Positions 48,519 to 57,480 of a stretch of 64,000 nucleotides of DNA are shown here, piece by piece. The notes beneath the pieces were generated by a model, which was not told the DNA's origin, searched no databases, and worked only from the letters and a program-made list of their open reading frames with translations. The stretch spans positions 992,001-1,056,000 of the forward strand of contig CAVUSI010000003.1 in assembly GCA_963744115.1 (NCBI GenBank), written 5' to 3'. The stretch's first letter is position 1. The number at the start of each line of letters is the position of its first letter. The position numbers and the translations under genes were made by a program. Source of the DNA: Chersky-267 sp963744115. Lineage in GTDB: Bacteria; Chloroflexota; Limnocylindria; Limnocylindrales; CSP1-4.

Positions 48519-50600
48519 TCAGGCGGCGACGACGAGGTCCCGACCCGCGGCCTTGGCCATCGCCAGACCCACGTCTGCCGCCGTGAACAGGTCGTCCGCG
48601 CCCTGGGCCGAGTCCTCGACCCGGGCGCAGCCGGCCGATACGGTCGCGTGGAGCGGCGCCCCGTCCGCTCCATTGAACGAGCGGGCGGCCCAGGCGAGGC
48701 GGACCTCGTTGGCGATCCGGACCGCGTCGTCGAGCGTGGCCCCGTCGAGGACTGCCACGAATTCCTCGCCCCCGTAGCGGGCGACGAGATCGCTCGCCCG
48801 GAACCGCTCGTCGAGCAGCTCGCCGAACCCACGCAGGACCATGTCGCCGACGCGATGGCCGTGTCGCTTGTTGAACGCCCCGAACCGGTCGAGGTCGAAC
48901 AGGATCACCGCGGCCGGCCGGCGATCGACCGGGTCACGGCGACGCGCGGCCAGGAACCGGTCCAGTGACGCGTCGAGATGGCGCCGGTTGAACAGACCGG
49001 TGAGCGGGTCGCGGATCGACGCCTCGGTGACGTCGGCGTGCAGGAATGTGTTGGTGATCGCCAGGGCGACCTGGGTCCCGAGGACCTCGAGGACCTCGCG
49101 CTCGATCCGGCTGAACGGCGCGGCCAGCTCGTTCCGGGTGAGGCTCAGCGCACCGACCACCACCCCGTCCCTGATCAGCGGCTGGGCGATGGCTGCCAGC
49201 ACGTCGTTGACCTTGGCGCCGCGGACGTCCGACGGGAAGCGCTCCCGATCGAGCGCCTCGTCCACGACGACCGACCGTTCCCGGATCGCCCGCCCCGACA
49301 CTCCCTCGCCGGGCCGGATCTCGGCGCCCAGGAAGCTCAGGTCGCCGCCGCTCATCCCCCGGATGAAGTACTGGCCGGTCGACCGGTCGAGGACGGTCAG
49401 GACCACGATGTCGCTGTCGAGCACGCGTCGGACGCCGGCCACGATGGTCGGATAGACCGTGTCGGTGACGAGGCTGCCGGTGACCGAGTTGCCGAACGCG
49501 GTCAGGCGCTGGAACAGGTCGGCGCGCTCGGCGAGCGAGCGGCGTTCGCGGGCGAGGGCCAGGGCCGACGCGAGTCGATCGGCGACGAGGATGACCGAGC
49601 CGAAGTCGGTCTCGTCGAGCGCATCGGCGTCGGCCTCGACATTGACGATCCCGAGGAGGTCGTCGTCGACGACGAGGGGCGCACAGATCTCGCTGGTGAC
49701 CCCGGGTGCGACCGCGATGAAGTCGGGATCCCGTGACGTATCGGTGACGAGCTCGGCGCGGTGGGTCCGGATGACCCGACCGATGACACCGGCCGTGCCG
49801 TCGAACGTCTCGATCGCGTCGGCATACCCGCGCTGGGCTCCGAGCCGGACGCGCTCGCCGTCGGCGAGGTAGATCGACACGTGCGGGTAGCCGAGCTCGT
49901 GGTGGAGCAGGTCCATGACCTGCTCGAGGACCTCGTGCTCCGGCCCGCGCGCCGCCAGGGCCCGACCGGCCGCCTCGACGGCCGCCACGTGGCGGTTCCG
50001 TCGCCGCCCGTCCGCCAGGGTCTGGCGAAGGCGGCCGAGCGCCTGCTCGAGGGATGACACCGTTCGGCGCGTCCCGACGACGAGGATCGCGGTGACCGAC
50101 GCGAGGACGAGTCCACGCTGGACGGCCATCGCCAGCCCCTCGCCGGTGAGCAGCGCCGGACCGAGATAGGCCACGGCGGCCAGCGACGCGATGATCGCCG
50201 CTTCGCGTCCGCCATAGGCCGCGGCCATCGTGATGACCGGGATGGCCAGCGCGGTCAGCGGGCGGAATCCGGCGTTCCCGGTCTGGTTGGCGACCGCCAT
50301 CACGAACACCAGCGCCAGCGTCAGGCGTGGGACCGGTCGAGTGAGCCAGCCCACGTGACGACCGTGCACCGGCGCCGCCGACAGCAGGACCTGGACGAGG
50401 ACGTACAGGAGTGCCACGGCGATGACCCCGGTCGAGCCGGCCTGGGGAGCGCTGACGTGGACGAGGATCGTCGGGACGGCGAGCCCGATCGCGAGCAGGA
50501 CGTGGGGGTCGTCCGCCGTCCGTCGCACGATGCGCCGCAGCCTTCGGGCGGGATCCGGGCGCGACGCGGTCCGCGCCCGGCCTGCCACGGTCGTCGACAT
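48519..50600 (-). CDS. Membrane diguanylate cyclase with tandem GAF domains
   Basis: A 693-residue signalling protein predicted to make cyclic di-GMP. The N-terminal half has six or so membrane helices (about 35-185). Two GAF domains follow (about 215-355, QRGYADAIETFDG ... ICAPLVVDDDLLGIVNVE; and 370-520, GEGVSGRAIRERSVVVDEALD ... IAQPLIRDGVVVGALSLTR). The GGDEF domain contains RYGGEEF, an active-site form, with DPLTGLFNRRHLD and FDLDRFGAFNKRHGHRVGD. No RxxD inhibitory site is obvious. The ATG at 50600 is used; a start 17 codons upstream (50651) is equally open. It converges on the kinase gene with a 3-base gap. Confidence 0.9.
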   Translation of the reverse strand: MSTTVAGRARTASRPDPARRLRRIVRRTADDPHVLLAIGLAVPTILVHVSAPQAGSTGVIAVALLYVLVQVLLSAAPVHGRHVGWLTRPVPRLTLALVFVMAVANQTGNAGFRPLTALAIPVITMAAAYGGREAAIIASLAAVAYLGPALLTGEGLAMAVQRGLVLASVTAILVVGTRRTVSSLEQALGRLRQTLADGRRRNRHVAAVEAAGRALAARGPEHEVLEQVMDLLHHELGYPHVSIYLADGERVRLGAQRGYADAIETFDGTAGVIGRVIRTHRAELVTDTSRDPDFIAVAPGVTSEICAPLVVDDDLLGIVNVEADADALDETDFGSVILVADRLASALALARERRSLAERADLFQRLTAFGNSVTGSLVTDTVYPTIVAGVRRVLDSDIVVLTVLDRSTGQYFIRGMSGGDLSFLGAEIRPGEGVSGRAIRERSVVVDEALDRERFPSDVRGAKVNDVLAAIAQPLIRDGVVVGALSLTRNELAAPFSRIEREVLEVLGTQVALAITNTFLHADVTEASIRDPLTGLFNRRHLDASLDRFLAARRRDPVDRRPAAVILFDLDRFGAFNKRHGHRVGDMVLRGFGELLDERFRASDLVARYGGEEFVAVLDGATLDDAVRIANEVRLAWAARSFNGADGAPLHATVSAGCARVEDSAQGADDLFTAADVGLAMAKAAGRDLVVAA

Positions 50601-50694
50601 GGTCGGAGTGTCGGAGCTCCCCGGTGCTCCCGGCCACCACCCGTGGGTCATGCCCCGCTAGGGCGTTCGGACTACCCTGCGGCGGCGGATCGGG

Positions 50695-53277
50695 TCAGGC
50701 CATCGCCGGCGCGGACGCGAGACGGACGAGTCGATCGTCGTCCCCGGTCAGGTTCGCCTCCGCCCAGGCGAGCGCGCGCTCGTCGTGGGTGAACACGACG
50801 ACCTGCCGCGTTCGGCTGGTCTCGTGCAGGAGGTCGAGCAGCTCGAATGCGCGGACCTGGTCGGACTGGACGGTGACCTCATCGCAGATCAGCGGCGCCA
50901 CCTCGCCCTGGGTGACCAGCTGCTCGGTCATCGCCAGGCGGAGAAGGAGGTAGATCTGCTCACGGGTCCCGTGCGACAGGCGTTGGGCGTCACGCCAGCG
51001 ACCGCCGTCGGCCGCCTTGACCCGGACCGCCAGGTCGGCTGGATTGACCGCCGCCTCGACGTATCGGCCGCCGCTGATCCGCGGGAGCTGCGCCGCGATC
51101 GCGGCGCCGAGGACCGGCGCCAGGTCGCGATGGATCCGCGTCTCGGCGGCGCGGAGCAGGCCGAGCGTCGTCTGGAGGACCCGGTCGAGGTCGGTCACCC
51201 GGGCGAGCTCCGTCTCGGCGGCGGCCAGCCGTTCCTCGGCCTCCGCCACGCTGTCGAGCCCGCGTTCCACCTCGGCCAGCTGCCCGGCGAGACGATCGGC
51301 ATCGGCGTGGGCCGCGACCGCCTCCCCCTCGAGTCGGGCGATGCGGCCCTCGGGGTCCGGCCCGGGATCGACGCCCGCCACGACCGCCGGATCGAGGCCG
51401 CGGCCCGCCGCCGCCGCCCGGGAGGCGAGGCGATCGGCCTCGGTCCGGAGGTCAGTGACGGAGCGCCCATCGAGGAGCGTCGCGAGCTCCTGCCATCCGC
51501 GCATGGCTGCCTCGTCGGCGGCGCCCGCGGCGGCCCGCCGGGCCTGCCACGCGCGGAGCTCATCGACGAGCTCGGCCGGTGCACCTGCCTCTCCGGTCGC
51601 CTTGTCCACCAGACTCGCCTCCACCGCCACCCGCCGCAGATCGCCCTCGATCCTGGCGAGCCGGGCGTCGACGTCGAGGGCGTTGCGCTCCAGGTCGCGT
51701 CGCGCGGCGACGGCCGCACGGAGCGTCGTCGCCCCACTCGCCTCGCCGGCCCGGGTAGCCCGAAGCCGGCAGTCGGACAGGTATTGACCGAAGGCGACGT
51801 CCGGGTCGCCACCCGTGGCCGACGTCCCGTGCGCGACGATCAGCCGCTCGAGCGCGCTCGCCGCAGCGGCCAAGGCGGCCGTCCGCTCGGCGTGCAGCCG
51901 GTCCCATGCCGCCCGACGATCCTCGAGTGCCTCGACCGGGGAGGGTGCGGTCGCAACGGGGCTCCGGCCCCGGTCTCGGCGCGCGGATGACCGAGCGAGC
52001 CCGAGGACGGCGACCAGCCCGACCGCGCCGGCCAGGAGCGCGAACCCGACGAGCGGCAGGTCGGCGGCGAACATCGCGAGCCCGACCGCCCCGACGACGA
52101 CCGCGGCGCCTCCGAGCAGGCGGTCGGATCGGCCGGTGACGCGGTCGGACGGCGCGCCGGGCTCGGGCAGCGGGATCGCGTCGTTCGATGGAACCGGTAG
52201 CTCAGGGCGTTCGCCGACCAGCCGGAGCGCCTCGACCCCGCGGTCGTAGGTGGTCTTGGCCCGCACCACCTCCTCGGCGGGGACGAGGTCGCCGGTCGGC
52301 TGGGTCGGCAGGCTCGCCAGCCTGCGCTCCATGTCGTCCGCGCTCTCGCCCTCGAGTGAGACCGGCGATGGGCGCGAGTCCCAGGCATCGAGCGCGGCGG
52401 CGACGCGGTCGCGCAACTCGTCCCGAGCGACGATCCCGGAGGGGGCACCAGCCGGGTACCGCGCCGCCAGCTCGGTCGCTCGCTCGGCGTTGCGAGCGGC
52501 CGCTTCGGCGCGTCTGGCCGTGACCGCGGCGACGAGTGGCCGGGCGAGGTCGTCGGCCCGATCGGCCCGGTCCCGAGCCGCGTCCGCGGCCGCGACCAGC
52601 TCGAGGTAGGCGGCATGCCGTTCACGGGTGGCGGTCAGCCGATCCGTGGCCGACTCGACGGCCAGCCGCGCCCGGCGCAACGGTTTCGTGCTGTTGGCTC
52701 GGTCCTCGCCGACCTGCGCCCGGCGGAAGTCCTCGAGTCGATCGATCGCGGCCGCGGCCGTCGCGTCCGTCCCGCGCGTCGCGGCCGCCCGCTGGATGTG
52801 CTCCTGAAGGAGGTCGGGGTCGCGGGCGATGGCCAGCAGCTCGGCCTGGCCGATGCAGGCGGTGGCCAGGAACGCGCGGCGGTCGAGTCCCAGCCAGCGC
52901 GAGCCGTCCGGGCTGCCCTCGAACATGATCTCGTTGGAGACGTCGAGGCCGAGCGCGATGTCCGTCGCGCGACAGGCGACCCGGCCCGCCAGGTCCTGGC
53001 GGATCTCGATCTGGCGGCCGTCGGCGAGCCGGACGAGGACCTCCGCCTCCCATCGCTCGTCGTCCCAGGGCTTGTGGAGGTCGCGGAACTCGCGGTCCTC
53101 GCCGGTCAGCCCGCCGCGGCTCCGGCGCACGCCGCACAGACCCGCGTAGAGGGCGGCGTGCCAGCTCGACTTCCCGGCCTCGTTCGGACCGTGGACCACG
53201 GTCATCCCCGGGGCCAGGTCGAGTGATGTGTCGATCAGCGGGCCGAAGGCGTGGGCGACGACGCGCTCGATCCGCAC
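50695..53277 (-). CDS. SbcC/YhaN-like AAA ATPase with mid-protein membrane hairpin
   Basis: An 860-residue SMC-like ATPase. Walker A GPNEAGKS (30-37) and the GGDRR-like N-lobe precede an Ala/Arg-rich coiled coil (about 195-350). Two hydrophobic helices (387-427; GGAAVVVGAVGLAMFAADLP and VGFALLAGAVGLVAVLGL) stand where SbcC has a zinc hook. The second coiled-coil arm follows, then LSHGTREQIYLLLRLAM as signature, Walker B APLICDEVTVQSD and switch VVFTHDERALAWA. It belongs with the phosphoesterase encoded two bases upstream. The membrane hairpin, known for YhaN-type proteins, would tether the complex to the membrane. Probable role: DNA end processing. Confidence 0.88.
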   Translation of the reverse strand: MRIERVVAHAFGPLIDTSLDLAPGMTVVHGPNEAGKSSWHAALYAGLCGVRRSRGGLTGEDREFRDLHKPWDDERWEAEVLVRLADGRQIEIRQDLAGRVACRATDIALGLDVSNEIMFEGSPDGSRWLGLDRRAFLATACIGQAELLAIARDPDLLQEHIQRAAATRGTDATAAAAIDRLEDFRRAQVGEDRANSTKPLRRARLAVESATDRLTATRERHAAYLELVAAADAARDRADRADDLARPLVAAVTARRAEAAARNAERATELAARYPAGAPSGIVARDELRDRVAAALDAWDSRPSPVSLEGESADDMERRLASLPTQPTGDLVPAEEVVRAKTTYDRGVEALRLVGERPELPVPSNDAIPLPEPGAPSDRVTGRSDRLLGGAAVVVGAVGLAMFAADLPLVGFALLAGAVGLVAVLGLARSSARRDRGRSPVATAPSPVEALEDRRAAWDRLHAERTAALAAAASALERLIVAHGTSATGGDPDVAFGQYLSDCRLRATRAGEASGATTLRAAVAARRDLERNALDVDARLARIEGDLRRVAVEASLVDKATGEAGAPAELVDELRAWQARRAAAGAADEAAMRGWQELATLLDGRSVTDLRTEADRLASRAAAAGRGLDPAVVAGVDPGPDPEGRIARLEGEAVAAHADADRLAGQLAEVERGLDSVAEAEERLAAAETELARVTDLDRVLQTTLGLLRAAETRIHRDLAPVLGAAIAAQLPRISGGRYVEAAVNPADLAVRVKAADGGRWRDAQRLSHGTREQIYLLLRLAMTEQLVTQGEVAPLICDEVTVQSDQVRAFELLDLLHETSRTRQVVVFTHDERALAWAEANLTGDDDRLVRLASAPAMA

Positions 53278-53279
53278 GC

Positions 53280-54377
53280 TCAGGCGACGTCCAGGTCGTC
53301 GCGTCCGTCGAGTGCGCGCAATCCCGTGACGAGGACCCGCGCCGCGAGATCGGGATCGAGCTCTGCCGCCCCGACGTCGCGGACGAACTGACCGCGGACG
53401 GTGGACTCCTCGAGCAGTGAGCTCAGATCGTAGGCGGGGCGGACGCCGCTCATCCGAACGACGGTGCCGTCCAGCCCTGCGAACAGCGGCTCCAGGTCGG
53501 CTGCCGACAGCTCGACGTCGGCGGCGATCTCGCCGCTGAGGGTCAGCCGGACGGTCCCCTCGACCCCGACCAGGGCGAGGGCGACAGCGTCCTTGATCTC
53601 CTGGCGCGTGACGGCGCCACCGACGTCGAGAGCGATGTCGTGGACCCGGCTCGTCGCGACCGCGACCCGTCGTCGGTCGACCGACCCGTCCGGCCCGACG
53701 ACCGCGATGACCGCGCCACGATCGCCGTCCTCGCCGAAGGTGAGCGGATCGGGGTTGCCCGGGTAGGTGTGGCGCTTGGCATCACGCGGCGCGTGGAAGT
53801 GGCCGAGGAACGCGTGGTCGAGCCCGCTGGCCTCGACCTCCCAGGCGTCGAACGCCGCATGGGGCGCCTTGCCGGTCTCCTGGAAGGCCAGCCCACCACG
53901 CTCGGCGGCGTGGAACAGGCCCAGGTTGACGCCGGACCGCTCGACCTTGAACCCGTCGAGGAAGTCGTCGGTGTTGGCCGGCGCCCGATGCGCCCCGCCC
54001 CACAGGGTCAGTCCGTCGGCCAGCGGGACCGGGGTCAGTCGGGCCTCGTCGAAGACGTGGACGTTCGGGGTCCAGTCGATCCGCTCGTAGGCGCTGGCGG
54101 GTCCGAACCAGTCGTGATTGCCGGGGGCGAGATAGACCGGGATCGGGTCCAGCCGGGCGAATGCCTCCCGCAGGAACCCCGCAGTGTCCGGGGTGATCCG
54201 CTCGTGCTCGTACAGGTCGCCCCCGCTCAGGACGGCGTCGACGCCCTCGGCGCGCGCGAGCTCGACGATCCGGAGGAGGGTGGCTCGCAGGTTCTCGCGG
54301 CGGGCCCGTGCGGCGGCCGGCGACGCCCAGGCGAACTGCGCATCGAGATGCAGATCGGAGAAATGGAGGAGCCTCAC
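53280..54377 (-). CDS. SbcD/YhaO-like metallophosphoesterase (nuclease subunit)
   Basis: A 365-residue calcineurin-type phosphoesterase. Metal-binding motifs in order: FSDLHLD, VLSGGDLYEHE, PGNHDWFG, and the C-terminal histidine pair GHFHAPRDAKRHTYPGNPDPLTFGE. It is the nuclease partner of the ATPase encoded two bases downstream, analogous to SbcCD/Mre11-Rad50. The C-terminal 100 residues form the capping and ATPase-binding region (EIKDAVALALVGVEGTVRLTL). The GTG at 54377 has no ribosome site; a GATGCT six bases before it is a degenerate leaderless box. It is divergent from the Rieske oxygenase, 156 bases apart. Confidence 0.9.
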   Translation of the reverse strand: MRLLHFSDLHLDAQFAWASPAAARARRENLRATLLRIVELARAEGVDAVLSGGDLYEHERITPDTAGFLREAFARLDPIPVYLAPGNHDWFGPASAYERIDWTPNVHVFDEARLTPVPLADGLTLWGGAHRAPANTDDFLDGFKVERSGVNLGLFHAAERGGLAFQETGKAPHAAFDAWEVEASGLDHAFLGHFHAPRDAKRHTYPGNPDPLTFGEDGDRGAVIAVVGPDGSVDRRRVAVATSRVHDIALDVGGAVTRQEIKDAVALALVGVEGTVRLTLSGEIAADVELSAADLEPLFAGLDGTVVRMSGVRPAYDLSSLLEESTVRGQFVRDVGAAELDPDLAARVLVTGLRALDGRDDLDVA

Positions 54378-54520
54378 CGGCCGAGCATCCGACGGCGGAC
54401 CGGGGCCGGCCGAGCGTCGGTGTCACCGTGGTATCGCACGGTCCCCAACGGTACACCAGGCGACCGGGTCGGCGGGTCCCACGGACGGGGACGACCGGGC
54501 CGGCATGCCGGGCCTGGCCC

Positions 54521-54526
54521 TAGAAT
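54521..54526 (+). promoter_or_regulatory. -10 hexamer TAGAAT, leaderless start
   Basis: TAGAAT ends 7 bases before the GTG at 54534 of the Rieske oxygenase gene. It overlaps an in-frame ATG at 54525, which therefore cannot be in the message. Confidence 0.6.
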
Positions 54527-54533
54527 GCGTCGG

Positions 54534-55685
54534 GTGAGCCAGACCACCAGGATCGCCGGGGCCGACGCGACCTGGGTCCCGCGCCCCACGCTCGGCAGCG
54601 CCGACTACGCCAGCCCCGAGGTCCTCGCCGAGGAACGCGAGCGGATCTGGTTCGGCGATTGGATCTGCGTCGGCCGGACCGAGGAGGTCGCCGAGCCGGG
54701 GCGCTACATCGTCCGCGACATCGCCGGCGAGTCGATCTTCGTGACCCGCAACCTGGAGGGGCGGCTCCGGGCCTTCTACAACGTGTGCAGCCACCGGGGG
54801 ACCCGGTTCCTCGATGAGCCCGTGGAGGGCGACCGGGTCCGGAAGGCGTTCAAATGCCCATACCACGCCTGGTCGTTCGACCTCGACGGGCGGCTCATCG
54901 GGACGCCCAACGTCCACGAGGACGAGTGCTTCGAGCGCGACCGCCATCCGCTCTACGACATCGCGGTCGACGAGTATGCCGGGTTCCTGTTCGTCGACCT
55001 GACCCGGGACGAGCCCCGGCCGCTGCTCGACGCGCTGACCGACGGCGCCGAGACCATCGCCGCCTTCGAGCGCTACCGGCTGGACGAGCTGCGGATCGGT
55101 GTCCGGCTGTCATACGAGGTCCAGGCGAACTGGAAGATCGTGGTCGAGAACTACAACGAGTGTCTCCACTGCCCCACGATCCATCCGGAGCTGGTCGAGC
55201 TCGTTCCCTTGTTCCGCTTCGGCGAGGTCTGGGACGAGGAGTCGCGCGACGACGGCAATCGGATGGCGGACGGGGCGACCAGCTTCAGCCGTTCGGGCAG
55301 CTCGACGCTGCCGCGCTTCCCCGGCCTCGACCCGGACGACGAGCACATGTACTACGGGACCTTCCAGTTCCCGAACCTGATGCTCAACCTGCATCCCGAC
55401 AGCGCGATGTACTACATCCTCTATCCGCGGGGCCCGGGCCATACGACGGTCGTCTCGGAGTACCTCTTCCGGCCCGAGACGATCGCCGACCCGGCGTTCG
55501 ACCCGTCGGCCGTGGTCGAGCTGTGGGACCTGATCAGCAAGCAGGACTGGGAGGTCTGCCAGCGGGCCCAGACCGGTGTCTCGTCGCGCGCGTTCACCCG
55601 CGGCGTCTACCCGCGCCAGGACCGCTTCCTGTTCTGGTTCAACGAGCAGTGGCGAGCCCGGATGGGGCGCCCCCAGCTCGGCTAG
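54534..55685 (+). CDS. Rieske non-haem iron oxygenase, large subunit
   Basis: A 383-residue ring-hydroxylating or demethylating oxygenase. The Rieske cluster is bound by VCSHRG (C-x-H) and FKCPYHAWSF (C-x2-H). The mononuclear iron ligands are the two histidines of ENYNECLHCPTIHPEL and an aspartate in ISKQDWEVCQ. Sequence flavour (GTPNVHEDECF, VELVPLF) is close to quaternary-amine demethylases such as GbcA/stachydrine oxygenases. No ferredoxin or reductase is adjacent; electrons must come from elsewhere. The GTG start is fixed by a TAGAAT box. Its stop TAG shares CTAG with the convergent aminotransferase gene. Confidence 0.92.
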   Translation: MSQTTRIAGADATWVPRPTLGSADYASPEVLAEERERIWFGDWICVGRTEEVAEPGRYIVRDIAGESIFVTRNLEGRLRAFYNVCSHRGTRFLDEPVEGDRVRKAFKCPYHAWSFDLDGRLIGTPNVHEDECFERDRHPLYDIAVDEYAGFLFVDLTRDEPRPLLDALTDGAETIAAFERYRLDELRIGVRLSYEVQANWKIVVENYNECLHCPTIHPELVELVPLFRFGEVWDEESRDDGNRMADGATSFSRSGSSTLPRFPGLDPDDEHMYYGTFQFPNLMLNLHPDSAMYYILYPRGPGHTTVVSEYLFRPETIADPAFDPSAVVELWDLISKQDWEVCQRAQTGVSSRAFTRGVYPRQDRFLFWFNEQWRARMGRPQLG

Positions 55686-57394
55686 GCCACCGGCACGTCG
55701 TCCGGCAGCGGGAACCAGCGGAGGGTCTCGAAGTCGGCGTCGACCTCGGGATGGCCGGGCGCGACGGTCGGCAGCGGCGGGTCGGTCAGGATCGCCCGCC
55801 CGGCCTCGAGGTATCCGGCGAGCGCCGACTCCGGCTCGGACCGATGGTGGAGCGGGAACGTCATCCGCCCGTCGACGTACCCGACGTCCGTGAGGCTCAT
55901 CGGCGGTTCGGCGGTGCCGCCCGCATGGAGCCACAGTCCTGAGTCGGGTTCGAACCGGTAGTGGGGGAGGAGCCGCCAGCCGTCGCTGGCAACGAGTTCG
56001 ACGGCGCCGAGGATGAACTCGAACACGGGCTCGCTGATGAAGTAGTTGAAGTTCACCCGGACCCAGCCGGGCTTGATGCCCTCGGATCCGCGGGCGATCT
56101 CGCGTTCGAACTCGTGCGAGCGCTCGAGGTCGATCCCGAGCAGCCGATGGCCGTACGGGCCGGCGCACGAACAGCCGCCTCGCGACTGGATCCCGAACAG
56201 GTCGTTGAGCAGCGCGACCACGAAGTTGTGGTGGAGGTAGCGGGACGACCCGTCGGGTCCGGGATGGCGGACCACGAACGACACGATCGATAGCCGGTCC
56301 AGGGCGGGGTTGCCCAGGATGTCGATGTTCGGATGGCGCGACCAGCGGTCGATCGCCCGCCGGATGAACGACTCCTCGCGCTCCCGGATCACGTCGGTCC
56401 CGACGGCCTCCTTGAGCCCGAACACGAGCCCGGCCCGGATCGACTCGACGATCGCCGGAGTCCCGCCCTCCTCGCGGTGCTCGATGTCGGACAGGTAGCG
56501 ATGCTCGGTCGGGTTGACGTAGGCGACCGTGCCCCCGCCCGGGACCGACGGGACGCGGTTCCGGAACAGCTCGCGCCGGGCGACGAGGACGCCCGGCGTG
56601 CCCGGTCCGCCGATGAACTTGTGGGGCGAGATGAAGATCGCGTCCTTGTAGGCCAGGGGATCGGTGTCGCCGTGGGCGAACGGGCCCATCTCGATCGAGA
56701 CGTACGGCGCGGCGGCCGCGAAGTCCCAGAACGACAGGGCTCCGTGACGATGGAGCAGGATCGAGATCGCCCGGACGTCGCTGATGACGCCGGTGACGTT
56801 CGATGCCGCGGAGAACGAGCCGATCTTGAGCGGCCGATCGGCGTGGGCGGTCAGCTCGCGCTCGAGGTCGGCCAGGTCGATCCGGCCGTCGTGGTCCTCG
56901 GGGATGACCACGACGTCGGCCAGCGACTCGCGCCACGGCAGCTCGTTGCTGTGATGCTCGTACGGACCGATGAACACGACCGGCCGCTCGTTCGGCGGGA
57001 TGCGTGCGGCCAGGTCGTAGCGGTCGGCGAGGTCGGCGGGCAGGCGGATCTCGAGACAGTCGATCAGCCGGTCGATCGCCCCGGTCGAGCCCGAACCGGC
57101 GAACAGCACGACGTGGTCTGCCTGGGTCCCGCCGACCGACTGGCGGATGATCCGGCGTGCGTCCTCGCGGAAGCGGGTCGTCTGGAGCCCCGTCCCGGAC
57201 GATTCGGTATGGGTGTTGCCGTACAGCGGGAGCACCGCGGCGCGGATGAAGTCCTCGATGAACCCGAGGGACCGCCCCGACGCCGTGTAGTCGGCGTAGG
57301 TGACCCGCCGCAGCCCGAACGGACCGACGACGGCGGCGTCGTCACCGATCACGCTCGCCCGGATCGCCTCGATGAGCGACGTGGTCTCGTCCAT
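55682..57394 (-). CDS. Class V aminotransferase/cysteine desulfurase-like PLP enzyme (long form)
   Basis: A 570-residue PLP enzyme, about 160 residues longer than SufS. The PLP lysine lies in ISPHKFIGGPGTPG, the cofactor histidine region in GPYEHHSNELPWRES, and a GGCSCAGPYGH loop sits where group I and II desulfurases have the persulfide cysteine. The N-terminal ADYTASGRSLGFIEDF and YGNTHTESSGTG are also conserved in the family. The extra C-terminal 110 residues (WRLLPHYRFEPDSGLWLH ...) are not recognised. It may be a desulfurase, selenocysteine lyase or kynureninase-like enzyme. The ATG at 57394 lies 8 bases from a TACGAT box. Confidence 0.87.
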   Translation of the reverse strand: MDETTSLIEAIRASVIGDDAAVVGPFGLRRVTYADYTASGRSLGFIEDFIRAAVLPLYGNTHTESSGTGLQTTRFREDARRIIRQSVGGTQADHVVLFAGSGSTGAIDRLIDCLEIRLPADLADRYDLAARIPPNERPVVFIGPYEHHSNELPWRESLADVVVIPEDHDGRIDLADLERELTAHADRPLKIGSFSAASNVTGVISDVRAISILLHRHGALSFWDFAAAAPYVSIEMGPFAHGDTDPLAYKDAIFISPHKFIGGPGTPGVLVARRELFRNRVPSVPGGGTVAYVNPTEHRYLSDIEHREEGGTPAIVESIRAGLVFGLKEAVGTDVIREREESFIRRAIDRWSRHPNIDILGNPALDRLSIVSFVVRHPGPDGSSRYLHHNFVVALLNDLFGIQSRGGCSCAGPYGHRLLGIDLERSHEFEREIARGSEGIKPGWVRVNFNYFISEPVFEFILGAVELVASDGWRLLPHYRFEPDSGLWLHAGGTAEPPMSLTDVGYVDGRMTFPLHHRSEPESALAGYLEAGRAILTDPPLPTVAPGHPEVDADFETLRWFPLPDDVPVA

Positions 57395-57402
57395 GGACAC
57401 CT

Positions 57403-57408
57403 ATCGTA
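57403..57408 (-). promoter_or_regulatory. -10 hexamer TACGAT, leaderless start
   Basis: On the minus strand TACGAT ends 8 bases before the ATG at 57394. An in-frame GTG at 57400 would be only two bases away and is therefore unlikely. Confidence 0.5.
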
Positions 57409-57424
57409 GACCCCGGAGACGAAG

Positions 57425-57464
57425 AAGCCGCCGCGCCCCGACCAGCGTCGGGAGGCGACGGCTT
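57425..57464 (-). terminator. Long hairpin terminator after the SHOCT gene
   Basis: An imperfect 18-base stem (57425-57442 with 57447-57464, three mismatches) around a CAGC loop follows the stop of the gene at 57481 on the minus strand. It is followed by CTTCTTCGTC, a partial T-rich run. Confidence 0.6.
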
Positions 57465-57480
57465 CGCCGGTCCTCGCGGA

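Noticed and set aside
54525..54527. ATG at 54525 as the start of the Rieske oxygenase gene
   Set aside because: It overlaps the TAGAAT -10 box and would lie upstream of the predicted transcription start; GTG 54534 has the standard 7-base spacing.
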